From MPNP01 sp965221445 (lineage in GTDB: Bacteria; Pseudomonadota; Alphaproteobacteria; Rhodobacterales; Rhodobacteraceae), in contig CBDCSF010000004.1 in the NCBI GenBank assembly GCA_965221445.1, forward strand, positions 62,001 to 126,000: a DNA stretch of 64,000 bases. The letters run 5' to 3'. The notes beneath the pieces are model-generated. The model was given only the letters and a program-made list of their open reading frames with translations, was not told the DNA's origin and did no database searches. Made by a program: the position numbers and the translations under genes. Shown here piece by piece: positions 17,858 to 26,367 of this stretch. The first letter of the stretch is position 1. Every line of letters starts with the position of its first letter.

Positions 17858-18810
17858 GATCCCCTCCCATAGCCAATAACTTTCTCACCCTGCCTCATGG
17901 TCAGGGTCATGATTTCGGGAACGGCCTCAAGATACCAATAGGTATATTTCGGTTTTTTGTGCCCAAGGAAGGTGGTGAGTTTATGGATCTCATGGTCAGG
18001 ATTGCGACCGGTACGCAGCCATCCAATAATGGTACGAGTGGCAAAAGTATGGCGGAGATCATGCACACGGGGACCAGTCCCACACCCTCCATTTGTTGGC
18101 TTATCGCGCAAACCAATTGCCTGGCCAACACGGGCAAAACATCTTCGGCTGGCGGAGCCATTCAGTCTCCGGCCACTTATCCATGAACGAAACAGGGCCC
18201 GTTCAGAAGAAACGCCCAGAACCCTGTTCCGCAGGAGTTGGTATCCAACCAGACGTTCAGCTGTGCAGGGTGTAATCGGTATCACACGTTCACACCCATT
18301 TTTGCTATGTCTGACATGAATCACGCACTCGTCAGTAGTCACATCACCGTCATCTAGACCAAGTGCTTCCCCATGACGGAGTCCGGTTACCGCCAAAAGA
18401 CCAAACAGGGTGGAACAGGTGATACCACGCAAACCGTTTGCTGACGGCACTTTGGAGGCTTCCCTGACTATTTTGATGATCTCCTCATCGGAATAGATAT
18501 AAGGTGCCGGTCGCCTGATACGTACTGATATCAACCCGCGTGGGGGAATCTCACACATCGGTTCCAGACTTTGCAACCATCGGGCAAAAACCCGGACATG
18601 GGAAAGTCTTTTCGACCAGGCTTGGTGACCCTCGAAACCAGATTCTTCTTTCCAACGCAGGAACAATTCGGTTGTTATATGGCTTTGACCCTCGGAAGTT
18701 GCATAAGTCGCAAAGGGTCGCAGGTGTCTGATTGAATCATAAGAAAGGCCAGTTCCAAAAGCTTCTCTCTGAGCCAGATACCTGTCAAGATGTCCGTTCA
18801 TGGTTGTCAT
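17854..18810 (-). CDS. RIT tyrosine recombinase B (middle gene)
   Basis: 318 aa. Catalytic Arg in AVTGLRHGEALGL, H-x-x-R in RVHDLRHTFATRTI, His in LTTFLGHKKPKYTY and Tyr in YWYLEAV. Overlaps both neighbouring recombinase genes by 4 bp (ATGA). Intact and full length for the family. Confidence 0.85.
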   Translation of the reverse strand: MTTMNGHLDRYLAQREAFGTGLSYDSIRHLRPFATYATSEGQSHITTELFLRWKEESGFEGHQAWSKRLSHVRVFARWLQSLEPMCEIPPRGLISVRIRRPAPYIYSDEEIIKIVREASKVPSANGLRGITCSTLFGLLAVTGLRHGEALGLDDGDVTTDECVIHVRHSKNGCERVIPITPCTAERLVGYQLLRNRVLGVSSERALFRSWISGRRLNGSASRRCFARVGQAIGLRDKPTNGGCGTGPRVHDLRHTFATRTIIGWLRTGRNPDHEIHKLTTFLGHKKPKYTYWYLEAVPEIMTLTMRQGEKVIGYGRGS

Positions 18811-20036
18811 TGAACACCTCCCTCAAGTGGCCAGGTACACGCAAGCGGACGAAGGGCCGTGATGTCGTATCGGGCATAAACAGTCGTCGTCTGCATGCTT
18901 CGATGGCGAAGGACATCACTGATTTCAGCAAGCGAATTGCCCTTCTTTAAAAGGGTCATTGCCAGCCCATGACGCAAGGAATGGGTTCGAAACTCGCCAC
19001 CTGGGGGTGTCACATCAGAACGGTTGTAAGCCCTACGAATTGCCGTACGGAACGATCGCGACGTCGTCAAGGGATTGAATGGAGCCAAAACGGTTACAAA
19101 GACATGTCGTGATGATCCCCGCCGACCATGACGAAGCCAGTTCACCAAAGCATCACCAACATCTACCGGAAGAGGCATGTGGCTTTGATCACCCCTCTTG
19201 CCACGAATCAGTATCCTGCCTATCAACCAGTCGATATCATCAAGTCGCATGGCAACAACTTCTTCGGCCCGCAACCCCAGACGGGCCATCAGCAACAGAG
19301 CCGCATAATCACGCAAGGCAATGGGGGTGTCGCCCCGAATGGCAGCCAACAGTTTTTCCACTGTATCAGTATCAACATGACGGGTTATGTTTTTAGGACG
19401 CCTGCCGGCAACTGGCGGAATGGCCAAGCTGAGATCCCTTGATGTCCTGCCACTCCAGAACAGGAACCGCAGGATGTTACGAACATATCTGATTCCCCAG
19501 CCATTCCTGCCAGCGTGTTCATCAAGGAAGTCATGGATCATGCCGGGAGTGAGTGATGCCAGTTCCCTTCCGTCGTCAGATATCTTGTCAAAATGGTCCA
19601 GGAATAGTCTGAATGCCCTGTGGTGCCTGACAATCCCTGCATCATACAAGCCCCGGTTAGACTTCAACCAGTTATCAAACTCCAGTATCAAGTGGTCCCG
19701 AGGCCTACCAACCGATAAATCCTCCGGCGGCTTCGAGATGACCCCCTTGTCGATCAGATCATCGGTGATACGACGGGCAGTCAAGGAAACCCTGTCCATG
19801 TAACCGGCACTTATCGTAGGATCACTAGTGGCGAGTTTTTCAAGGAGTTCGGCATCCAGATTATCGGGATCTAGTGCAAGGGCCTCTGCTTGACGACAAA
19901 GATGGGCGGCAGTTTGTTCATAGGTTAACATGGTATCTTTGGCGTATCCCTTTTTGGTAAGGGAGTCCAGGAAGTCACCAATGTACTCCTCCAACCAAAA
20001 ACTGTCTGGTACCGGTATAATGTTGTTTGTACTCAT
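18807..20036 (-). CDS. RIT tyrosine recombinase A (first gene)
   Basis: 409 aa, the longest of the trio, as usual for the first RIT gene. Catalytic Arg in ARLGLRAEEVVAMRLDDIDW, H-x-x-R in RTHSLRHGLAMTLL, His in SDVLRHRSMQTTT and Tyr in VYARYDIT. The N-terminal half has two helical core-binding-like segments. Transcribed from near the right inverted repeat; GAGGTTGT precedes the ATG. First gene of the three-gene operon. Confidence 0.85.
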   Translation of the reverse strand: MSTNNIIPVPDSFWLEEYIGDFLDSLTKKGYAKDTMLTYEQTAAHLCRQAEALALDPDNLDAELLEKLATSDPTISAGYMDRVSLTARRITDDLIDKGVISKPPEDLSVGRPRDHLILEFDNWLKSNRGLYDAGIVRHHRAFRLFLDHFDKISDDGRELASLTPGMIHDFLDEHAGRNGWGIRYVRNILRFLFWSGRTSRDLSLAIPPVAGRRPKNITRHVDTDTVEKLLAAIRGDTPIALRDYAALLLMARLGLRAEEVVAMRLDDIDWLIGRILIRGKRGDQSHMPLPVDVGDALVNWLRHGRRGSSRHVFVTVLAPFNPLTTSRSFRTAIRRAYNRSDVTPPGGEFRTHSLRHGLAMTLLKKGNSLAEISDVLRHRSMQTTTVYARYDITALRPLACTWPLEGGVQ

Positions 20037-20113
20037 AACTACAACCTCTCATTTTAAGTTTAAAAGAGAGGGTAATATGAGTGTTAACAGTCAAATATGG
20101 GAAATATTCTGTC

Positions 20114-20204
20114 AGTTTTATGTTGACAAATTTAAACTCAAACTCCCTTTTGAAGGGGATATCGAGTCATTTGTCAACATAAAAAATTTGTCAACATATC
20201 CACC
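20114..20204 (-). repeat. RIT element right terminal inverted repeat (91 bp)
   Basis: Exact reverse complement of 16757-16847, with the same internal TGTTGACAAAT motifs. It lies 77 bp upstream of the first recombinase gene, so it may also hold the promoter and an autoregulatory site. Confidence 0.9.
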
Positions 20205-20205
20205 A

Positions 20206-20225
20206 AAATGTTGATATCAACATTT
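20206..20225. repeat. 20-bp perfect palindrome at RIT right end
   Basis: AAATGTTGATATCAACATTT, between the right inverted repeat and the resumed intron sequence. It resembles the TGTTGA core of the inverted repeats and may be a recombination core or coupling sequence left by insertion. Confidence 0.7.
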
Positions 20226-20226
20226 A

Positions 20227-20919
20227 GGTGGCAAACGCCTGACCAACCGGGCCCGCAAGGAACGGAAGGGGACACCGCAAGGTGCCCCGATTTCGCCCCT
20301 TGCCAGCAATCTTTATATGCGTCGGTTCATTCTTGGTTGGAAAGTGCTGGGCTATGCCCGGCGTTTCAGGTCGGAGATTGTCAATTATGCGGATGACTTC
20401 TGTGTATTGGGGAAAGCACCAGCAACGGAGATGTTGTTGGCTGTCAAACGACTCATGGATCATCTCAAGGTGCCGGTCAACGACCAGAAGACCCGATGCC
20501 TGAGGTGTCCTGATGAGGCTCTTGAGTTTCTTGGATACCGTATTGGACACAATTACCGTATGAACGGGAAAGGAATCTATATAGGTACCCGACCGAGTAA
20601 AGCGAGTGTTCAGGGTATATGCCGTAAGATCAGTGAGCAGACAGCCATAAGATTTGGACTGATGGAAACCGAGGATATGGTACTCAGACTGAACCGGATG
20701 CTTTCCGGCTGGTCAAATTACTATTGTCTCGGACAAGTCAGCCCTGCTTACAGGGCGATTGACACTCATGCAACGAAACGGCTTCGTCGGTGGCTCTGTC
20801 GGAAGCACAAGGTCAGAACAGGAGAATATGTACGATTTTCCAATATCAAACTGTATAATGACTATGGGTTGGTCTGCCTTGCACCGAAGACCAAGGGCTT
20901 TTCGTGGGCGAAGGCATGA
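20227..20919 (+). pseudogene. ltrA: Group II intron reverse transcriptase/maturase, C-terminal part
   Basis: Continues the RT in frame: GTPQGAPISPLASNLYM (RT domain 4), catalytic NYADDFCVLG, then EALEFLGYRI and a maturase X domain (RLNRMLSGWSNYYCLGQ). It ends FSWAKA at 20919 without an HNH endonuclease domain. This half has no start of its own and is unlikely to be translated while the RIT element is present. Confidence 0.8.
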
Positions 20920-20928
20920 TATTCCAGG

Positions 20929-20966
<38 letters not shown>

Positions 20967-21055
20967 TGAGCGGGGGTGAGAAAACACAGCCATGGTGAGG
21001 AACCGAGGCACCGGTATAGGGCGAAAGCCACCGGCAACGGCTACTCTCCAAACCT

Positions 21056-21101
21056 AAAGCAAGGTGCGTCTCCCTCCGACTCTACTGTTTTTTTCGTTCA
21101 T
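21056..21101 (-). pseudogene. 5' exon of the intron-split antisense small gene
   Basis: On the minus strand ATG 21101 opens MNEKNSR, preceded by TATATTATCCTGTT, nearly the same upstream sequence as the small gene starting at 10524. If the intron lies between here and 15618, this exon supplies the missing start of the coiled-coil protein. The exact splice point cannot be fixed by eye, so the joined protein is a hypothesis. Confidence 0.35.
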
Positions 21102-21285
21102 AACAGGATAATATAGAAATCATGATCTGGTAAATCAATTCGGTAATTTACCATCTCCTTCTTTTCAGTTATATAACCACACCCGTTATGTAGTCTTATA
21201 ACAGGAGAGCCCCCATGATTGACGCCCCACTTTGATTTCTGTATTGCAGGTGTATTGATAGCAATTAAGACGGGGAAATCAAATT

Positions 21286-22251
21286 ATGTCATCAAATGAT
21301 AAAAACCAAACATATTTCGATATTTTTTTCAGTTCTTACAGACAAGACTTTTACGATACCTTAAAAGATCGGAGGTTTGTTTACTATACTAATGCAGAAA
21401 CGGCGAAAAAAATTATAGAGAATAATGAAATTTGGCTTCGCAATTCTTTATTGATGAATGACTACTCCGAAATATCATATGGTCTTTCAGTGGGGGAAAA
21501 AGTCATGGAAGGGCCAATTGGAAAAAAGATATATTCTCTGGCTGAAGGGATATATCCTGGTGTCAAGTCGGAAGTTGAAAGTTTACTTATACAAAACAAA
21601 CACTTTTGGAAGAAGGAAACGTATCTCACGTGTCTTTCATTGCACAATCTAGATGAGGATCGGATCGGACGTCTTTCCATGTGGCGGGCATATGGCGATG
21701 TAGCACTTGTTATGAACAATAAACCATTTTTAAACGAAAATGACCAGCTCGGTGTTTCCTCAACCCCAGTTTATTATGGTGAGAATGATTATATACGCCA
21801 TTTGAATTATTTGACTGAACAAATAAAAACAAGAGCTGCTGGGTTAAAAAGTCGTAACGAAGTAGATCAAAAAACCATACTAGTTTATGCAATTCTCATG
21901 TCGTATTTCTTTGCAGCAATTGGTATCAAACATTCTGGGTTTTCGGAAGAAAAGGAATGGAGACTTTTCTTTCATCCTCAAGAAAATACAAATCCCTTAC
22001 TGGAAAAGAGAATTGAGAATATTGGAGGAATTGTCCAGCCGATTTATGCATTGAAACTAAAGGACGATCCGGATAATGGCATGCATAAGGCCGACATCCC
22101 AAACCTATTGGACCGGATAATTATCGGTCCCACATCACAACCCCATGTGATCAAGTCAGCATTCGTCGAACTCTTGGCTGGTGCCGGTGTCGATAATGCT
22201 GCAGAAAAGGTCTATGTGTCCGATATTCCACTTCGTTCCAGTTCCAGATAA
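21286..22251 (+). CDS. DUF2971 family protein
   Basis: 321 aa cytosolic protein with the DUF2971 pattern: an N-terminal FVYYTNAETAKKIIENNEIW, then LRNSLLMNDYSEISYG, a central TCLSLHNLDEDRIGRLSMWR and AYGDVALV. Biochemical function of the family is not established; members are common in accessory and defence islands. Monocistronic, AT-rich, directly after the intron. ATG 21286 is the first in the frame. Confidence 0.7.
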   Translation: MSSNDKNQTYFDIFFSSYRQDFYDTLKDRRFVYYTNAETAKKIIENNEIWLRNSLLMNDYSEISYGLSVGEKVMEGPIGKKIYSLAEGIYPGVKSEVESLLIQNKHFWKKETYLTCLSLHNLDEDRIGRLSMWRAYGDVALVMNNKPFLNENDQLGVSSTPVYYGENDYIRHLNYLTEQIKTRAAGLKSRNEVDQKTILVYAILMSYFFAAIGIKHSGFSEEKEWRLFFHPQENTNPLLEKRIENIGGIVQPIYALKLKDDPDNGMHKADIPNLLDRIIIGPTSQPHVIKSAFVELLAGAGVDNAAEKVYVSDIPLRSSSR

Positions 22252-22324
22252 TTACCCTATCCTGTAATGTTTGGAGTTTTTACTAACTCCACCCTCCCTA
22301 TCCCAACGGGTTTCAACCCTTCAA

Positions 22325-22560
22325 GTAACGGAAAGTCATGAGCATACACATTTAGTTCATGCAAAATTTTCCCCCTGTGCCAATATGACAAGAGGATATT
22401 CCTTAGTTGGCAAGGGACATGAAAATGGTGAAGTATATTGGCAGATTGGATTTGTGGCGAACATGGCAAAAACAGGTGGGACTTTGGTTCCTGCCGGTTG
22501 TGTTGTTTCTGCTGACCGGTCCGGTTTCGGCCCAGACAATCGGTGTTGAGCAACTCACCC
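22325..22560 (+). repeat. Leader plus signal-peptide segment, copy 1
   Basis: Similar over about 230 bp to 30025-30265, from the 5' flank (GCATACAC...TAGTTCATGC) through the start codon to about codon 45 of the gene (GRLDLWRTWQKQVGLW). The downstream bodies of the two genes are unrelated. A 14-bp part of the flank, GCATACACATTTAG, also occurs at 54866-54879. Confidence 0.7.
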
Positions 22561-24140
22561 TTGAGGAAAGGCGAACGACAAGAACATCACAGGCCGAGAT
22601 TGCCGGTCGCATGCGTCATGTTCTCCTCACGCTGGCCTCCGACTTCAGGATCACCAGGGATCAGGCCATGGTGGACCATCACCGCACCTCTCGCGAGATT
22701 CATACGCAATTTGGTGACTTGCGAACGGCTGCCATCGCTTCCGGTCTGAAGGTCGGGCTCTGCAATGCCGGTAATCCGGATCACGTCGGTGATGACTGGT
22801 TGATTGTCTGGTACGATCCTCCCGCCAAACTCAGGAACATTGCCTCCCCGGAAGATGTCCGGAGGGCAGCTCTCGCCCGGGATGGCACCAAGCGCATTAT
22901 TCCCCAGGACGTTATGATGTTCTGGATTGATACTCCTCCTGATCCCCGTTTCAGCATGCCGACGGGCATACCCGTCCCAAGTGGTCTGGATGACTGTCAT
23001 GCCATGCTTGATACCGACACCATCGGGATGGGAATTCGCCCCCGCATTCCGGTGGCTGAACGACGGGTTGAACGGCATCGGGAGACTGACATTTGGGCCT
23101 GCCCGTCAGGGCAAGTCGGTTCAGGAGTACGTTTTCAAAGAACCGTCACCACCATTCGGACGGGGTTTGACGAAGTCCCGCCTTCAGGTTTCTATACCGG
23201 TCCCCCGGGGCCACCTCCGGCTCCCGAAACACCACCCGGTTCGGGGGTCTTTGATACCGGCTGGCTGGCAGGGCACAGCAACTGCCGGTCGCCCAGAACG
23301 GGGTCCCGCTTTATGGCGGAAAGCTGTCGCTGGATTGATGACGGTGGCATCACCAGGCAGGGTCTGCGCATTGTCGAGGTCGGCTGGACCGAGCAACAGG
23401 ATGCCAATGTACCGACTGAGATAGACGTGGTGGAGACCGGCATTCTGAGGGAGGTCATTCCCTGTGGTGACTGGGGAACGGACACGAAGGAGAATCCCTT
23501 TGAAGTTCCGATTTACGAACGGAATGACGTGGGGGAAGCCAGAAACATTGTCTGCAGTTCCGTCCATGGTGACGGATACAGTCTGGGAACACGAAAGGAA
23601 GGTCGGGTCAAAACGACCGTGACCACCCGCTGGCCGAGTGTTCTGAACCGGGCTGATGACGTTACTGTGGCCCATACCCCCTGGCGGGTTGACCCGGCAG
23701 CGTGTCTCAAGGTTAGACATCGTCATGGCGGTGAGGCCAATGTCGGTGGGGCAGTTCCTGATTGTCATGACGCCTGTTACGGGTTATATACCTATACGGA
23801 AACGGAAACGAAGGAGGAAAGTTGTGGCACGGGCTATACCGGAACACAGACTTTTGTCAGGAGTCGCGAATACGTCATGAAGGAATATGCTGCTCCGGTA
23901 CCTCATAAGCCTGACGTGAGGGAGAGTGAGGATCCCTGGATCAACAGTTGGGCGAAGACCGGGGATAATTGCCGGAAGATCAGCACCAGTGGTAACAACA
24001 ACAATAATAACAATAATAACAACAGACCGCCACCGTCCACTGGAGGAGGTGATCCGCCAAGGGGTCATCCGGCGGCACCTGATGCAGGTGGCAATGACGG
24101 CTATAATCGTAATCCTCAGGGCTGGAGGAATAGAGGATGA
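22419..24140 (+). CDS. Large exported hypothetical protein with Asn-rich linker
   Basis: 573 aa from ATG 22419 (an in-frame TTG at 22407 is less likely). Signal peptide VGLWFLPVVLFLLTGPVSAQ. The mature protein is Cys-containing and polar, with a Pro/Gly-rich stretch (TGPPGPPPAPETPPGSG, about 262-278) and a C-terminal tail with ten consecutive Asn followed by RPPPSTGGGDPPRGHP. No known family. It overlaps the next gene by 4 bp, so the two are coupled. Low-complexity tails of this kind suggest a surface-exposed or wall-spanning protein. Confidence 0.6.
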   Translation: MKMVKYIGRLDLWRTWQKQVGLWFLPVVLFLLTGPVSAQTIGVEQLTLEERRTTRTSQAEIAGRMRHVLLTLASDFRITRDQAMVDHHRTSREIHTQFGDLRTAAIASGLKVGLCNAGNPDHVGDDWLIVWYDPPAKLRNIASPEDVRRAALARDGTKRIIPQDVMMFWIDTPPDPRFSMPTGIPVPSGLDDCHAMLDTDTIGMGIRPRIPVAERRVERHRETDIWACPSGQVGSGVRFQRTVTTIRTGFDEVPPSGFYTGPPGPPPAPETPPGSGVFDTGWLAGHSNCRSPRTGSRFMAESCRWIDDGGITRQGLRIVEVGWTEQQDANVPTEIDVVETGILREVIPCGDWGTDTKENPFEVPIYERNDVGEARNIVCSSVHGDGYSLGTRKEGRVKTTVTTRWPSVLNRADDVTVAHTPWRVDPAACLKVRHRHGGEANVGGAVPDCHDACYGLYTYTETETKEESCGTGYTGTQTFVRSREYVMKEYAAPVPHKPDVRESEDPWINSWAKTGDNCRKISTSGNNNNNNNNNNRPPPSTGGGDPPRGHPAAPDAGGNDGYNRNPQGWRNRG

Positions 24141-24895
24141 GGTTGCTTTTACCAACGCTCCTGTTCCTGTTTCTGTTGTCCGGAAGTGGAGCCAAGGCGG
24201 TTGATGAAGTCAATACCTATGGAACATCGGCCCTCTATGAAGCCGCGTTGTTTGACCGGCCGCCACAGGCAAGAAGGCTCCTTCAGGCCGGGGCCGATCC
24301 CAACTTCAGGACGGTCAGGCCCCAACCGACACGCAATCGTGGACTAACGCCTCTTTTTGCAACCATTGCCGGTGATAGTCCGGAAATCACAAGAATGCTC
24401 CTGGATCATGGCGCGGATCCCACCGTCATATTCAACAACAAACGCTCCCTTCTCGACTATGCGGTTTCGAAATGGAGCTGGAACCGGATAAACGAGCCGC
24501 GCAAGGCAGAGCAGAGCCAGGAAATCGTACGGCTGCTGGTTGAGGCCGGTGCGGATCCGACCATCAAGGATGCAAGTGGTGATTCACCGGTCAGCCTGGT
24601 GGCGGGTTATCGTACACCTGGCATCAAATACAGGGATCATTCGAACGGTTGGTTGCACCAGCTGATGCTCACTTATGTTGACGATCCCTCGAAACTTGAT
24701 GACACCATGAAATGGCAGGGCAAGGGGTGTTACGGCTATGTGGTTGAGCGCACCGACCTGAAGCTGAGCCTGATTGCCCAAAAGGTATACGGTGATGCGG
24801 ACCGCTGGCCGGAGCTGGCGAAACTCAACAACATATCGAGGGACAATCCCTACCGGATGGGGCAGTGCCTGAAGGTGTTCGACGTGGCGTGGTAG
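24137..24895 (+). CDS. Exported ankyrin-repeat protein with LysM-like end
   Basis: 252 aa. Signal peptide LLLPTLLFLFLLSGSGAKA. Three ankyrin units: LLQAGADPNFRTV, MLLDHGADPTVIFN and LLVEAGADPTIKDASGDSPV. The C-terminal 50 residues (LSLIAQKVYGDADRWPELAK, then LNNISRDNPYRMGQCLKVF) have the spacing of a LysM peptidoglycan-binding domain (xLSxIAxxxYGDxxxWPxL...NPxxxxxGxxLxV). Predicted periplasmic, anchored to peptidoglycan and binding a protein partner, possibly the product of the upstream coupled gene. Confidence 0.7.
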   Translation: MRLLLPTLLFLFLLSGSGAKAVDEVNTYGTSALYEAALFDRPPQARRLLQAGADPNFRTVRPQPTRNRGLTPLFATIAGDSPEITRMLLDHGADPTVIFNNKRSLLDYAVSKWSWNRINEPRKAEQSQEIVRLLVEAGADPTIKDASGDSPVSLVAGYRTPGIKYRDHSNGWLHQLMLTYVDDPSKLDDTMKWQGKGCYGYVVERTDLKLSLIAQKVYGDADRWPELAKLNNISRDNPYRMGQCLKVFDVAW

Positions 24896-25165
24896 GGAAT
24901 ATTCCTTGCCAAACGTTCTTAATGGAATTATATTCAGATTAGGTAAATTAGATTGGAAAGTATTGGCTGGACTTAATGATGGCCAGGAAACAGGTATTGA
25001 ACGGCAGTGGTACAAGAGATAGAGGTTGTAACACAGTCTGTTCTCATGGTAGATCAGCCAATTTGGGTAAAAAAGAAGACAAAGGGTTGTCGATCAGAGA
25101 GAGTTTAGAAACCAGCATCTCCTGATCCCGAACATCTTCCGGTGTGAAACAGCAAAGGAGATACA

Positions 25166-26047
25166 ATGTACAACCCACTGCATCGAACTTGGCTTATGAA
25201 CACGTCCAGGATCCATGTAACGTTTAGAAATGATGACGATGTTCTCAAAGAGATATGGACGTCTGGATTCTGGATGAAATCTAATGGTCGTTATGAATTA
25301 CGGTTTGTAACAAACAGACATAGTCTGGACTACCACTACAAAAGCGGAGAATCAGACCACAAGCTGTCGTCCGTCCGTGTAGTGTCTTTTGATGAGATGG
25401 GAAACCCGTTTCCTGACCTGCGTCTTGATAGTCAGAGTGACACCCGCTTAGATTTTCCTAGTGATCCGAAATTAGATATTGCCGTGATTACAGTATCCGG
25501 TGGTTCTCTTACGCGGTGGTTAGATTCGTTTCCGCCGTCGTCATCAAAACTAATCACGGTACCTTTGGATGCATTCGCCGACGATCAGGTATTCAAGAAT
25601 CATGAACAATTGCCTTGGGGTGCGCTTGTATCTTTCACTTCTTACCAAGAATGGATGGACAAATCCGGGAGGCCAATATTACGTACTGGCTATATTGCCA
25701 GCGATCCTTTGCATGATTATGAATCTGAATTTATTGAAAGGATGGATCAATGCGGTAGAAGAGAAGTTCTTCTGCTAGAAGCCAGTTCGTTTGCAGGTAG
25801 TTCGGGTTCTCTTGTCATCGCAAACTCATTCGGACAGCCATTTTGGAGAGACTTCCACGGCCCAGGAATACGACAACCCACACCTGAAAGAATTGTGGGG
25901 ATCATGTGTGGACACATCCTGTCTACAAAAAGAGCCGTGGAGCCCGGCCTTTCCTACTGCCATAAATCGACTTGTCTGCGACGCATACTTCTTGGCCAAG
26001 AGAAATTGATTAGCACGGACATGTTCGCGAATAATCTGCGCGCCTGA
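25166..26047 (+). CDS. Trypsin-like serine protease
   Basis: 293 aa with chymotrypsin-fold triad candidates: His in FVTNRHSLDY (about residue 52), Asp in PKLDIAVITV (about 110), Ser in SSFAGSSGSLVI (about 212), followed by GIMCGHI. No signal peptide, so probably cytosolic. Cytosolic trypsin-like proteases occur in several bacterial immune modules, but no paired sensor gene is adjacent, so a defence role is speculative. AAAGGAG precedes ATG 25166; an internal ATG at 25196 is an alternative. Confidence 0.65.
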   Translation: MYNPLHRTWLMNTSRIHVTFRNDDDVLKEIWTSGFWMKSNGRYELRFVTNRHSLDYHYKSGESDHKLSSVRVVSFDEMGNPFPDLRLDSQSDTRLDFPSDPKLDIAVITVSGGSLTRWLDSFPPSSSKLITVPLDAFADDQVFKNHEQLPWGALVSFTSYQEWMDKSGRPILRTGYIASDPLHDYESEFIERMDQCGRREVLLLEASSFAGSSGSLVIANSFGQPFWRDFHGPGIRQPTPERIVGIMCGHILSTKRAVEPGLSYCHKSTCLRRILLGQEKLISTDMFANNLRA

Positions 26048-26367
26048 CAACGCAGGCCCTGGAACCACTTTACATTCCCTGATCCGCAACCTATAAGGCA
26101 GGCGGATCGCCTACCGTCTGGTTAGCGAACGACGTTAAATCAGTCTAGAGTGGGAACGTCCAAATTGGTTAGCAGCCAACGTTTGGGTGACAGGCACAAA
26201 GTGAATCACTCTGGTAAGAACGAATCTAAGCGGAGTGTTTTTCCATGTCCAGCGCCGATATTATCGATTTCGCACCTGCGAGAACGACCTAGTGGCCCTA
26301 GAAATCGACATGGTGCAGGCCCATATTAATCATAAATGTACCCCTTTATTGAAATAAAGCTACCGAC
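26048..26367. other. Intergenic region with long imperfect inverted repeat
   Basis: No gene seen. The right arm GAAATCGACATGG (26301-26313) is complementary to CCATGTC (26243-26249) plus CGATTTC (26265-26271), with a 15-nt bulge on the left arm. Could be a structured RNA or the decayed end of a mobile element. Confidence 0.35.

Larger units (their letters stand above)
16762..20226 (-). mobile_element. RIT element (recombinases in trio)
   Basis: About 3.5 kb. Three tyrosine recombinase genes on the minus strand, each overlapping the next by 4 bp, lie between 91-bp perfect inverted repeats. This is the defining layout of RIT elements known from Proteobacteria and other phyla. The insertion sits inside the intron RT gene; GGTGG is found at both edges (16757-16761 and 20227-20231). 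The right end carries 22 extra bases with a perfect 20-bp palindrome between inverted repeat and target. All three reading frames are open, so the element may be active. Confidence 0.85.

Noticed and set aside
22257..22553. Minus-strand ORF similar to the one over 29888-30292
   Set aside because: The similarity simply reflects the duplicated leader/signal-peptide DNA on the plus strand; only the HEPN tail of the second ORF (29888-30025) is meaningful.
23995..24022. Microsatellite-like AAC/AAT run
   Set aside because: It is just the codon tract for the ten-Asn linker of the exported protein; too short for a separate repeat feature, though it could vary in length.
26100..26190. Possible integron attC site (GTTAAAT and GTTAGC motifs)
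   Set aside because: Only isolated core-like heptamers; no paired R/L boxes with the right spacing and no integron integrase nearby.
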